From Acanthococcus lagerstroemiae (taxonomy: Eukaryota; Arthropoda; Insecta; Hemiptera; Eriococcidae), in the NCBI GenBank assembly GCA_031841125.1, contig CM063112.1:25074603-25138602 (forward strand): a DNA stretch of 64,000 nt, given 5' to 3'. A program made the position numbers and the translations under genes. The notes below the pieces were generated by a model. That model was not told the origin of the DNA, did not search any database, and saw nothing but the letters and a program-made list of their open reading frames with translations. Positions 23,317 to 33,777 of the stretch are shown piece by piece. The stretch's first letter is position 1. Each line of letters begins with the position of its first letter.

Positions 23317-23930
23317 AGAATCTAGTAAACGCGATAAATGATGTCGGAGTACAATATGGACTGGTCATAAACGTGAAGAAAATCGAATTTATGGTTGTCA
23401 GCAGGGAAAGAAAGACATCCAGATGCAACTCTGTAAATCGGTGGAATCCGAATACAGAGAGTGTCATCGTTCAAATACCTAGGTGCGATGCTACATGAAA
23501 AATGTGATGACGACAAAGAAGTACGTGTCAGAATAGGACAAACTAAAAACACGTACGGAGAGAACATTGCGCACACCATGGGTAGAAAAGGTCTCGAATT
23601 CGGAAGTACTGAAGCGCGCGGGCGTAGAACAAGAAATCCTGGAAAATATCAAAACCAGGAAAGCCACCACCTATTTAGGACATATTCTTCGAGGAGAGAA
23701 ATACGTGATTCCAAAACTAATGATGACCGGCAGAATAGAAGGGAAACGAGGAATCGGCCGGAAACAGCACTCATGGCTCAGAAATCTATGCCAATGGACC
23801 GGAATTCAGGACGCGGAGACGATTTTCCGATCAACGGAGACCGGTGAACTTCGTGAACAAATGAGGGATGGTGATCGCCAACGCGCTTTGTAGCGTAAGG
23901 CACACGAAGAAGAAGAAGACTGAAAATACA
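23317..23930 (+). pseudogene. RTE-clade retrotransposon, RT end and C-terminus (likely RTE B family)
   Basis: Reads INDVGVQYGLVINVKKIEF, then VSSFKYLGAMLHEKCDDDKE, VRVRIGQTKN, a shifted frame with TYLGHILRGEKYVIPKLMM, GRIEGKRGIGRKQHSWLRN and WTGIQDAETIFRSTETGE, ending RQRAL before an AAGAAGAAGAAG tract. These are the thumb and C-terminal signatures of RTE proteins. At least three frameshifts occur. About 250 residues of RT core would lie between this and the piece ending at 20035, so the two may be halves of one copy with a replaced middle, or two separate relics of one family. Confidence 0.82.
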
Positions 23931-24260
23931 AGTCCTCGAAGGGAATTAGTAAGACCAAGCCGAGTAGATTCCACCATTCAGAAGACACAGGACTGAACGT
24001 CTTCACTACACGTGCACGATGTGTTTGATAACGAAAAAACACACAAATGTACGCATGGACTTTTTTTTAAATGCTGAATTCTTTTTCTTCCTGCATGATG
24101 CGCAACCCAGATTTTGAAGCTAAAAATTTGGGGGGGGGGACGGATTCATACACACGAATTTACGGCAAACAGATCTTTTCGGATTGTACTCAAATTGGAA
24201 TCACAAGGGTCAAAGGCTGTAGTACGACTCTGTGTTACGTCAAATTGCGTACATCTAATT
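23931..24260. other. short spacer
   Basis: Noncoding; ends at the AATT duplication of the transposon that follows. A G9 run lies near 24131. Confidence 0.4.
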
Positions 24261-24784
24261 GGGTAATTCTCTGAAAAGTGCAACAGTTTAAACTTTTAAT
24301 TTTTTCCAAAAAAAATTGAGCAATTTGAATTTTTTTCATTGGAATCACCATTGTACTTGTCCTTGAATTAAAAGGTGGCATTGAGCTGTGGTCATATTGA
24401 AGGGGGGAGGAGGGGCAACGTTTTGAAGATTCATTGACCACGTTGATGGAATTTTCATCAACGTGGCTGATAATACTGGCCACGTTGATGGAACTTCTTC
24501 ATCCGTGGCCAACATTATTTGGCCACGTTGATGGAATTTTCTTATCCGTGGCCAACCTTTCGATGGAATTTCTTTCACTGCGGTCAATCATTATGAAAAG
24601 TTTCCTGCAGAAGAATAATGATGACTTCTTCAATGAGAATACATAAAAGTAAGTTCATGTATATAACGATTGTATTATTTGTGTTTCTATTTAAACTATG
24701 AAATAATAAGGCACTTTACTTATAATAATGAGAAATTTTTCTTATAATCTACAGGAACTTTCATCACGAAATTTGGTACAGTTT

Positions 24785-24905
24785 ATGTGACTTGACCATC
24801 CCCTCGGTACTGATGCGATGCCCGAAAGGGTAGTTTCCGGTGCCGGGGGTGCGGTGTCTCAGGGGCCACTTTGGCATGCGTGCATCGCCATACGTCCCAC
24901 AACAC
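24785..24905 (-). repeat. dispersed repeat with GGGACGTATGGCGATGCACG core (copy 1)
   Basis: On the minus strand: GGGACGTATGGCGATGCACG, CATGCCAAAGTGGCCCCTGA and GACACCGCACCCCCGGC. The same sequence recurs on the plus strand at about 62060-62160 and 63928-64000. It lies between two similar phrases, AAGGCACTTTACTTATAA (24708) and AAGGCATTTTACTTATAA (24908), inside the GGGTAATTCTC element. Confidence 0.75.
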
Positions 24906-25179
24906 CAAGGCATTTTACTTATAATGTAAGGATAGTAACTTTAACAATTTGGCCCCGTTTTCATATAAACTAGAAATAATAGAAGAAGAAAAAAAATCAG
25001 TAACTTCGATTACAAAATTTGGCACAATTTCTAAAAGCTAAATAATATATGTCAATGTTTAATCTAAATTGAGGAACTTCAAATTACTTACACCTAAAAA
25101 TTAAGAGTCCTGTTTAAGAATTTAATGTTTTGGAGTGGATATCAAACTTGAGCGCTCGTTGAGATGAGACAGGAGGACT

Positions 25180-25481
25180 AAGTATTTAAAAATAAAAATT
25201 ATATTTGCGAGTCTCAAATGAGAATTCTTAGGAATTATTCTTTCAACGTGGCTAACTCTTTCTTTTCCTCATCCGTGGTCATTCGGATGATATAGCCATC
25301 CTTCAGCGTCTCAGCGACACAATCAATCACCTATCAAAACCATGTCCGATGTTAGAAATTCAAAATAACTAAAAAATTCCGAATGACCACGGATGAGGAA
25401 AAGAAAGAGTTAGCCACGTTGAAAGAATAATTCCTAAGAATTTTTATTTGAAACTCGCAATAATAATTCTTATTTTTAAAT
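25180..25481. repeat. long hairpin (about 105-bp arms, 92-bp loop)
   Basis: The arm at 25180-25286 (ending CCTCATCCGTGGTCATTCGG) is matched in inverse by 25379-25481 (starting CCGAATGACCACGGATGAGG). Both arms include the CAACGTGGCTAAC motif. The near-identity of the arms suggests a recent inversion-duplication or a conserved structural role in the transposon. Confidence 0.88.
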
Positions 25482-26374
25482 CACCTATATATTTCTTTTA
25501 TACTTACATTTAACAGTTTTCTTTCGCATTTTCAGGTTGACAGCGAAAATTGCCGGAAAGAACTGATAAGCCACGGTGATAGATATGCAGAATTGTAAAT
25601 GCGCTCATTTTCACAGATAATTAGTTGTGGACAAGTTAACTCAACTCCGACGTTGAATTCGATCATGGCTCGAAGTTCTCGACACAGATTTGAAGCTAAG
25701 CAGCTAGTTTCGAACATTAGATATGGAATCAGGGTGGCCATGCGTAAGAACGAAAAAATGACCACGGAGATGGAATTTACACCAGCCATAAACCTTCATG
25801 GCTTTTGAGGTGACCTTTAAATGTACTAAAGGCCGCTCAAATGCATGTCAACGTGTAGAGTGATGGGTTGAGAAGAACATTGGCCTTTAATTTCAAAAAA
25901 ATATTCGTTCTGCATAGGGTGAAAAAATGAATAATGATTTCAAGAAATGCTAGCCTCGTCCACGTTGATGGAAGTTTTTGCCCTTTGAGCTCATTTTCCG
26001 CTAAAGGGGGGAGGGGTATGGGGTTCTACACAATTGCGTCGAGCAGAAAAAATCATAAACATACCAATCTATTATTTTTAATTTTCTGAAAAGAGTATAA
26101 TGCTGAGAAAATAGCTGACACGCAAACTATCGCTTTTTTCTGAGAATTACCCAATTGCCGGATTCTCAAGTTTTAAAATCGATATCACGAAATATACGCA
26201 ATTTCCATAGTGTTGGTGTGTGTTAACACCACCGGCGTAGGAACGGGGTGGGGGTTAGGACCCCCTTTCAACGCTGTCAAAAAGAACATTTCAGAATGTA
26301 TGTTAACTAATGCTGGGCGATAGTTGGAAACCATCGGTAATTTTTAGTATCGATAGTTGCGGCAAAACCATTTA

Positions 26375-27332
26375 CCGTATTTCTCCAAGTATAGTGCGCA
26401 CTTTTTTGGGGTTTTTTGATTTTCCGAAATTGGGGTACGCACTATACTCGAGGGTGCATTATATTCGAATGTTTGGTTATAAAAAACTCCGTATTACTGT
26501 CATGCTTTGTGTCACGGCCGATGGACATAAATTACCCCCTATATAATTTTGAAGAGAAAAACAATTCCAAAATACGAAACATTCCCAAGAGATGTTGTGA
26601 TCCGAGCAAACGTTAAAGGTTGGATGACCGCTGATCTAATGATTGATTGGATAAAGTGCGTCTGGAATAGAAGGCCCAATGCTACTCGTTGTCCTCAAAG
26701 CATGTTGGTACTTGATGCATTCAAAGGTCACCTTGTACAAGAGGTCAAAGATCTTCTGAAAAAGACAAAATGTGATCTCGTCGTCATTCCGGGGCGAATG
26801 ACGTCTCAATTGCAGCCTCTTGACGTGTCAATCAATAAACCGTTTAAGGATCACGTCAAGGAAGAGTATGAAGATTGGTTAATGTCAGGAAACCTTCCTG
26901 TAACTGACACAGGAAACATTAAACGAGCCCCCATTTCAACTGTTGCAACATGGGTTTCCAAGGCGTGGCAGAAAATCTCTGCGCCGTTAATCGAAAAATC
27001 GTTTAAGAAGTGCTCCATCAGCAATTCATTAGACGGGTGTGAGGACGATTTCCTTTGGGAAGATGAAGATGAACGTGCAGAGAGTGATACATCTGAAGAC
27101 GAAGATAGTGATGGGACCACTTCATGCGACGAAGATTAGGTTATAACTGTACATTTACATATCGTAGGTAATAGGTATTTAATCTTTAAGTCGACGAACC
27201 GATGTATTTTGGCAAAAAATTTTTTTTCCATGTGCGCATTATATTCGACAAATAAAATAAATTCTAAAAAGACGTCTTCAAATTTCTACTGCGCATTATC
27301 TATGGGGGCGCACTATACTTGGAGAAATACGG
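26375..27332 (+). mobile_element. deleted pogo/Tigger transposon, 958 bp
   Basis: Ends CCGTATTTCTCCAAGTATAG and its inverse CTATACTTGGAGAAATACGG (28-bp TIR through GTGCGCAC), flanked by TA (26373-26374 and 27333-27334). Subterminal GCGCA(C/T)TATA words repeat on both sides. It encodes the C-terminal half of a DDE transposase. The N-terminal DNA-binding half and the first catalytic Asp are deleted. The flanks carry CGATAGTT phrases on both sides, so it landed inside an older repeat. Confidence 0.9.
26480..27139 (+). pseudogene. pogo/Tigger-type DDE transposase, C-terminal part
   Basis: Begins LRITVMLCVTADGHKLPPI, shifts frame at about 26545, then runs open from 26549 to TAG 27137-27139. The second catalytic Asp is in MLVLDAFKGH (about 26700-26730) and the third in QLQPLDVSINKPFKD (about 26812-26856). 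The C-terminus is acidic (WEDEDERAESDTSEDEDSD), as in many Tigger/jerky-type proteins. In intact relatives the enzyme cuts and pastes at TA sites. Here the N-terminal helix-turn-helix domains and first Asp are missing, so it cannot be active alone. Confidence 0.88.
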
Positions 27333-29660
27333 TATATAGTTTATAGTACAATCGATAGTTTCCTAAATTTTTCATTTACAAGAATTTTCGGTGTTATATT
27401 TCTTATTTGTAGCCAGGCCGCGGTTGCGTTCATAAAAAAAACAACAAAAAATACTGTATAAATGTTAAATGAAGCTAACTCCCTGTGGACATAAGATTTA
27501 TTAAACAGGGTGTCTCTTCTGCAATGACCCCCCTTCCACCAGGAAAGTAGGCAACTCACCCCGACAATATGTAAATATGGTTGCATCTACTTCCTCCGCA
27601 TAAACCATAGTAATACACCATAGGGGAATGGCACTTTGGCTTTGTTTACATATTTTGCCCCCAAGTTTGATAAAATTGATAAAAATCACTGAATAATTTT
27701 GCACTTTTTTCAAGTTAAACCGAGTTTTTGGTAATCGGTGGTGAAAAGTTGACTATTATTACTAAATTTAATTAGAAATAACGTAAATCCGAAATACATA
27801 ATTCAAAATGTTGAGCTACTTACTAGTATATTCAATTTTCAAATTGTAATAATTCGCGAGAGAATGTTCGAAATTATATGGAAATTGCTTTATAAAAATG
27901 TACGAGTAAATACCGTTTCCTAAAAATTTTATCCTTATCATTTTTTACATAATTCCGCTTTTACTTTCGAGAAATTTCGACCTAAATGGAAAAATTCGTT
28001 AATTTCCCATTAGACTACATGTATTTCATTTTGGTTCTTTCCCCCAATATTGATAACAAGCGTTCTGGTGACGTCATGTGTCACTGCCTTATATCGGTGC
28101 AATCTGAGTTAGAATATCTCCCAGACACTGTATCAATATATGAACTTACTTTTTAAAAAAGATTGAAATTAGATATTTTTTAAATTTCAGTTCACAAGAT
28201 TCTTTCCAAAACAAGATAACTAACTTTCAAACTATAAAAGGTAAAGAATAAGAATAAAACCAAAAGAGTCGGCCAATAATAAATGAAATTTTCACGTTTT
28301 GGTTGATTTGCAATAATTTTGTAATTCTGCCGCATAATCGCAATCAACCTGAATATGGCGGAAAACTGTTTCCATTATTCATAACCATAAGACCATAATC
28401 CAACTGGTTCGTCTATCCATGTCAACAGCAATATGTTGGGCCTAAATTCTTGAATTTATGTAAATAACATTCCTCATCGCTAGATCAACCCCCCCCCCCC
28501 TCGAGTGTTACAGTAAATAGAAAAAATTACAATTTTGTACTAAGTGAAATTTATTTTATGAAAATCATGTTCAACCATTTTCCATGATCTTTAATTTTTG
28601 TCATCTTGCACCTCCTTTCCATCGGTATGTGCCACAGTTTGGGGAATATGGCCAAAATGTTACCAGAACCCAATTTAGTGACCTTTGGAACTAATTATTC
28701 GATACCCATATTAAACTTTACAAAATACCAGAACCCCCTTCCCCCTTATTGCGTGGGTTTCAATTTCAAATATGTGGTAAATACATGAAATGAGGGAGGT
28801 GAATAAGTCCCATATATAACTCTATGAAGTGGCAAAGTAGCTGAAGAAGATGATTATCATCGTTATACAGTCTACGCATCTGTGTGAAAAAGTAATAATT
28901 CTTAACGGGGATATCTTGAACTCCATTTTGAGCTGTTCTAATCCAGATTCAAGAATACTGCTAACGACCTTTTTTATGGGAAATTCAATGTACAATCTAT
29001 TGCAAATAAAAAAATAGTAGCTTAAGAGAGCAAGTTTCACGGGAAATTGAAATAAATGTGAAAATTTTCCAATATAATTTGTACTAAAAGTGATTTTATG
29101 AACATCCTGTGGAACCGATTCCGACCATTTTTTTCTGTGGTTACAACTACCTACTGATATCATCTTTCTGTCTATCTCCAGTTGTGAGAAGAAAAAAAAA
29201 TTCGAAGATCGAAAACATTCCAAAATTTGACCATAACTCAGCCCCTTCAAAAAAGAGTATGCAAACATATCTACATATTGTCGGGGTCGGTTGCCTAGTT
29301 ACCAGGTCGAAGGGGATCACTGCAAAAAAGACGATATTGTATGTTTTTTTTACATGTTTCGTTAGAATACCCTCCAACGACGAGTTATAGAGCATAAAAA
29401 GTCATAAATACCCTCAGCTGTGCCGAAATCTTAACCCATTCTTCTGAAGCTTTTGTGTGTTCATCGGTAACGCTGATTTGACACCGTCAAATATGTGTCT
29501 TTTTAGCCAGAAAACTTCTTCAGATTGCGTTGAACTTAAACGCTGATTTTTTTTTTATTGGAGTAGATAATTACAACACTGTGTGAAAAATTATAAATCA
29601 GAATTCATTTTTCTCCGTCAATGTTTTCATATTTTCTCATTGCATATCGCCTAACTGCTG
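27333..29660. other. AT-rich noncoding interval with an inverted repeat pair
   Basis: About 27505-27585 (CTGCAATGACCCCCCTTCCA ... CCCCGACAATATGTAAATAT) is matched in inverse by about 29262-29340 (ACATATTGTCGGGGTCGG ... AAGGGGATCACTGCAA), 1.7 kb apart. This could be the two arms of a decayed palindromic element. The DNA between is AT-rich with a C10 run near 28490 and a TGACGTCA at 28069. No gene is recognised. Confidence 0.45.
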
Positions 29661-29671
29661 CCCCATGTGTG

Positions 29672-29722
29672 TGCCGCCCCAGGCAACTGCCTGGTTTGCC
29701 TGTGCCTCGCGCCGGGGCTGAT
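29672..29722. mobile_element. single end of a hAT-type MITE (GCCGCCCCAGGCAA... type)
   Basis: TGCCGCCCCAGGCAACTGCC followed by TGGTTTGCCTGTGCCTCGCG and CCGGGGCTG resembles the common hAT MITE end CAG(G/C)CCCGGC...AGGCAGTTGCCTGGGGCGGC in inverse. Only this end is visible and I could not find the opposite end upstream. Confidence 0.5.
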
Positions 29723-30439
29723 GAATCGGAAAGTAGATTTCTCAATAATATTTTTAGAAATAAACGCACCTTCTTATTCCATTGTTAGTTGCCATTTCCG
29801 CAAATCCAAATTGATAGCAAACAACGAAGAAAAGCGTTCTCACGTTTTCCACTCGCAAACGCAAAATGAAAGAACTCTACGTTGCATCCGTGAATGGAAA
29901 TTGAAGATCTAATAGTTCGTTCCGGTTAGAAAGAGCACGAAATACTTAAATCCCATTCATTATACGGTGAATTTTTTAAATCCTATTTTAAAATGAACGC
30001 GCTCGCGCCTAAGTGTAAAATACACCAAGGTAACCAGAACTGAGTGACGAAAGCAAAAGGATTAAATTGATCAGTTGAAGGAATAAAAAACCTATATGGG
30101 CGAACACAAGAGGCTTGGGTAAATTCTACCTTGATGATACAATATACAGGCCTACGTATGCCCGCATTTTTTGTGAAGTTACATTCACGTTTGAAACAGG
30201 CAGAACAAACGGCACACCTTCAATTACGTGTGGCTTACTGTCAATGTTTCTGAATTTCTAATAGTCTCCAAGTGGGTGTCGAATATCCTTTGAATGTCGA
30301 AGTACAAAAAAGAATTGGCAAAAGCCTCTAATACGCGTACAGGAATGTATAGTAATGCGAGAATGAATCATGCGAAGGGCTGCCTATGCTGCGGATAATG
30401 CGAAATCAAGTCTTTGATCCGATCAACGAATGCGAAGGT
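29723..30439. other. unassigned spacer
   Basis: Noncoding with two GAATGCGAA(G/A)GTCTGCCT(A/G)-like phrases at about 30372 and 30429, a short tandem duplication just before the R1 relic. Confidence 0.35.
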
Positions 30440-30630
30440 CTGCCTGCGGCTGGGGAAAGTTACTGGAGCGGGCTATTGCCCTGCGAGTAGAGGCGCACAT
30501 ACCGTTTCTAAAGGTGGGCTGTCAAAATCTCAGTATGGGTTTCGAGCAAGTCGGTCGACCAACGACGCGGCGTTCTATGCATAAAAGATCAACACCGTAT
30601 GCAGCCAAAGGTGATACATAAGTAGGCATA
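30440..30630 (+). pseudogene. R1-clade retrotransposon RT fragment (fingers region)
   Basis: Reads GKLLERAIALRVEAHIPFLK and, after a frameshift at about 30511, GLSKSQYGFRASRSTNDAAF. This matches the GK-LE...QFGFR-G-ST-DA block that precedes RT motif A in R1-type elements. It ends without motif A. A second R1-type piece lies at 33430-33777, on the same strand, and might be the rest of the same copy. Confidence 0.7.
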
Positions 30631-30639
30631 GGTCATTTC

Positions 30640-30939
30640 CCAGAAACTGAGAATAATACGAAGCAAATCTTGAACTTGAATTTTCAATTTTTGCAGGGGG
30701 AGATATTTTGGCTTACATAATAACATCCGCGATAAATTTTACTGATTGAATTCATCAGACAGGTCAATTACCATATTTTCATAAGCAACAGCATAGGGAG
30801 GTGTCTATGGTTGTGGATGTTACCATCTTGCCTCAAAACTAGTTATATTTTTTAACATTTTTGTTTCAAGTTTTTTGTTGTTTTTTTTCAATAAAGTGAT
30901 ATTATTATTAAGATAGATTGAAAGTATATGTTGAGAAGT
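30640..30939. other. AT-rich spacer
   Basis: No gene or repeat is recognised apart from T-rich runs near 30840-30890. Confidence 0.35.
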
Positions 30940-31345
30940 TCAATCTGCTGTCAGTGACTTCACATTTTCAGAAGGGATGGCATAAAGTTCCATTACCAGG
31001 GTTTTCAGTCTATTGTCGTGGTCTATCGTTGGCTGGTGCCAAGATATCCCGCCTTATACATTTTTCAGCACAGCAAATGGCAACCAATACTAGTTAACTA
31101 TGATTTTCGAATACGATCCTGGCGCCAGATCATGGTCATTGACGCATATGTGGTAGCGTAGTTTTCAGAAATTCCCTAGAAAAGGATATTCTTGAAGCTG
31201 TTTTATCCGTAGCCGTGGATATCAGTGCTTTCGCCATAGACAAGATGTCTACTGTCGTGGAAAAAAGTCGTCGTCCCTCCTAAATTTTGATGCTCCTGCT
31301 CTGTCAACTTGTAATTTATAGAATTCACTCGTATTTCGCCATCTT
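30940..31345 (+). repeat. direct repeat, copy 1 (with intact, empty MULE target)
   Basis: Contains CTGTCAGTGACTTCA, CGAATACGATCC, CCGTGGATATCAGTGCTTT and ACAAGATGTCTA, which recur in the same order at about 31813-32076. Its right part (GGAAAAAAGTCG then TCCCTCCTAAA and CTCCTGCTCTGT) matches the sequence split by the MULE in copy 2. Confidence 0.8.
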
Positions 31346-31812
31346 TAAGATCTTTTCAAACTTTATCAACTTCTCACGACCTTTCAGAACTCGTTCACGA
31401 GTGTCTCAAAATTTTTTCGATATTTTTTAAAATTCTGCTAGACTTGTTAAAGACCTTTTCATTTCTTTCCAGATTTGTTTGAGTCGCTTCCTTCTTCTCT
31501 TTCGTGTTCCTCTTATTTCCCCCTTTCTTGACCCTCATTCAATTCCACCTTTGTCGCCGTTAAGAACACTTCCCCCAGGAGACAGTCAAACGCAGTGGAG
31601 TTCATGTCACTATAATAACTGAAATAACAATATTCTACTCACGAATTCGTCGCTTCGTTTCCCACAATAACTTAGCCACGAATCTACACGTACCAACGAA
31701 CACTTACCTAAAACAAGAAACAGTAATTTCATATAAATAAACGGTTCATATGATTTCTTTACAAAACACATAATTAATTAAGACAAATTATAAGAGAAGA
31801 AAATCACATGGC
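31346..31812. other. spacer between direct repeat copies
   Basis: AT-rich and T/C-rich, with no coding sequence recognised. Confidence 0.35.
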
Positions 31813-32076
31813 TGTCAGTGACTTCATATGATAGCATAGTTTTCAGTCCACTGACGGGGTCAGACTTAAATGTACATTTTTTAGCACAACAAATGACAAT
31901 ACTGATACAGTTTTGATCTTTGAATACGATCCATCAGTCAGATCGGAGTAATCGGTGATAGCACAATTTTCAAAAATTCCATAGAAAAGGAAATTTTTGA
32001 AGCCGTTTAGTCCGTAGTCGTGGATATCAGTGCTTTAGCCATGGACAAGATGTCTATCATCGTGGATAAAAGTCGC
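31813..32076 (+). repeat. direct repeat, copy 2 (interrupted by MULE)
   Basis: Same order of phrases as 30940-31345. It continues after the MULE at 33005-33060 (AAAAGTCGCCTCCCTTCCT, GGTCCTGCTCTGTAAACTTG), so the two copies differ mainly by the insertion. Confidence 0.8.
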
Positions 32077-33004
32077 GTAATTGTCCTCTTGCGTCCCAAA
32101 CATGTCATTTTAGCACATTTGCGTCCGACGGAAAGAGGAGATAGATGGTTCAATTGCGTCCGATGGAAAAGCCAATAAATGGTCGAATTGCGTCCGAAGA
32201 CGAAAATGAAAAAATGGTGTAATTGCGTCCCGAGTCATACGAAATATACTTAAAATATTACAACTTGACCGTACTATGAGTACGTACAAATTTTTTCTTT
32301 GGCTGAAATTTTTGGGGCAGCGCCTTGACAAATGCCTAACGATCGATGACGCCGTCGTCCAACATCTTCATTTCATCCGCTATCACTTTCTGCTTCGAAT
32401 GTACAGTAACCTTTGGCGGGATCTGCATTTTAAGATACGAGAGGATCTGTATTTCCAGTAACACGACCACCAAACTAAAAATGTGGGGATGAGCGTGGTA
32501 GAACATTCGATTAAGTTTGCTATGGAACGCTTCGCACGCATATGTGGTTCTGATACTCTCAGCGTCGTACGCCGCCCACATTGTGGGAGGGAAGATACCC
32601 GCCACATACGTATCATACATGTAATCAGCTAACTCAAGGATTCGGGAATCGGTTGGCAAGTTCGGGTGAAAATCCATAAGGAGGCAGTCCTCCACTTCTT
32701 CCGGTTTCAGAAAAGGTAGGCCGAAGAAGGACCTTAAGAACGCTCATCCGTCACCGGTACACTCGCTGAAGACCTAAGGACTGAATGTGACGGTACCACG
32801 ACTGTCCTAAATGGAATCGACATCCAAGAAGAGTACTTTGTGGCCAAACTTTGTGAATCAATTACGGCTGCTCAATGAACATCGGACGGAACTCGTACAT
32901 GTCAAACAAGTTCGTGCCGGACGGAATCGACACATCTTTCCGATTTACACTCGGACGCAATGCATACATCTACATTTTGCCGGGGACGCAACTGGCCACC
33001 AGCC
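32077..33004 (-). mobile_element. MULE-like (Mutator superfamily) DNA transposon derivative, 928 bp
   Basis: The 9-bp duplication AAAAGTCGC occurs at 32068-32076 and 33005-33013; 9 bp is typical of Mutator-type elements. Near both ends, TTGCGTCCC is found inverted (32089 and, as GGGACGCAA, near 32984). Further TTGCGTCCGA copies follow inward (32109, 32154, 32188, 32223 on one side; several GGACGG/GGACGCAA on the other), giving repeat-rich termini. The interior encodes a MULE transposase C-terminus on the minus strand. The empty site is preserved in repeat copy 1 near 31262. Confidence 0.85.
32336..32745 (-). pseudogene. MULE transposase, C-terminal fragment
   Basis: From about 32742 down: FFGLPFLKPEEVEDCLLMDF, LADYMYDTYVAG, FPPTMWAAYDAESIRTTYAC, EAFHSKLNRMF, then HPHIFSLVVVLLEIQ, and a tail to the stop near 32336. 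The GLPFL-P-EV, RTTN-CE-(F/W)H--LN and HP-IF-L---L-E-Q patterns are those downstream of the catalytic core in MULE transposases, often in insect FLYWCH-associated copies. The catalytic DDE part is absent. One substitution (RTTY for RTTN) is seen. Confidence 0.8.
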
Positions 33005-33123
33005 AAAAGTCGCCTCCCTTCCTAAACGTTGAAGGTCCTGCTCTGTAAACTTGTAGAATATCCTCTATTACATGTAAACTAAGCCTAACAAAGGGGGAAA
33101 AAAAACAAAAACAAAACATTGTT

Positions 33124-33348
33124 ACATGGATATGTTGTCCAGGCGACCGCGTTGACATGCATACCCACATTCCAATGCCTTCGACATTCTCCTTATCGGC
33201 CGGTCGAAACGTGACAGAACGAATGACTTGTAAAGAGGAATATGCAACTACATTACGATGGTAACGTTTTTCTGCGGAACGTTTTTTGCGGAGCGTTTTC
33301 TGCGGTATTTTTCTCTTTCGCGCGGTGAGCCATTAGACATATCCATGT
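33124..33348. mobile_element. MITE, ACATGGATATGT ends (copy 1)
   Basis: Begins ACATGGATATGT and ends ACATATCCATGT. The interior (GTCCAGGCGACCGCGTTGAC ... GATGGTAACGTTTTTCTG ... GAGCCATTAGAC) closely matches 37249-37489. No duplication was settled; no coding capacity. Confidence 0.8.
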
Positions 33349-33429
33349 CACGAAAGTAACCTCAATATTCTCAGTATTTGGAGAATGATCCAGCTGTTAG
33401 TCTCGATGTGAGGAACTTTTTCAATATAT

Positions 33430-33777
33430 TGTTTTGAAGTGTATCCTGAAAACAATGGATGAGTGCGATCTCCCAGAGTACATCTCAGCGATCATCAGGA
33501 GCTACCTGGCAGAAGAAAGATAGCGTATGCAGACGCGGACAGCCACTAGGTTCAAAAGATCATCTCGGCGGGTGTGTCGCAGGGATTGGTATTAGGACTT
33601 CTGTTGTGGAACTCGTCTTTTGACAGGGTCTTGCGACTCATCACGTTCCTGAGAGAAGCCCGGGCCACCTGCTTCGCCGACGACATTCTTTTCCTCGCAG
33701 AGATCAAACTATATAGTTCCTCCTCTAATATTCGCATGTACTGTGATGGTACAGTTAAAATATCTTGGCATTCATGA
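33430..33777 (+). pseudogene. R1-clade retrotransposon RT fragment (palm region)
   Basis: Reads LKTMDECDLPEYISAIIRSY (about 33448-33510), a stop after LAEER, then SAGVSQGLVLGLLLWN and FDRVLRL, with the catalytic ATCFADDILFLA at about 33666-33702. GVPQGSVLGPLLWN and (Y/F)ADD are the RT motif B and C signatures of R1-type elements. Both ends are lost. Same strand as the fingers fragment at 30440-30630. Confidence 0.78.

Larger units (their letters stand above)
24261..26152. mobile_element. unclassified DNA transposon, GGGTAATTCTC ends, 4-bp duplication (copy 2)
   Basis: The left end is GGGTAATTCTCTGAAAAGTG. The right end reverse-complemented is GGGTAATTCTCAGAAAAAAG. It is flanked by AATT at 24257-24260 and 26153-26156. 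The interior is packed with GGCCACGTTGATGGA and its inverse (24436, 24456, 24478, 24521, about 25243, 25412, 25963) plus TCCGTGGCC words (24502, 24545). A ~105-bp perfect-looking hairpin lies at 25180-25481. There is no transposase frame. It shares ends, duplication length and motif style with copy 1 (13364-15422) but little else, so the two are distinct subfamilies. Confidence 0.78.
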
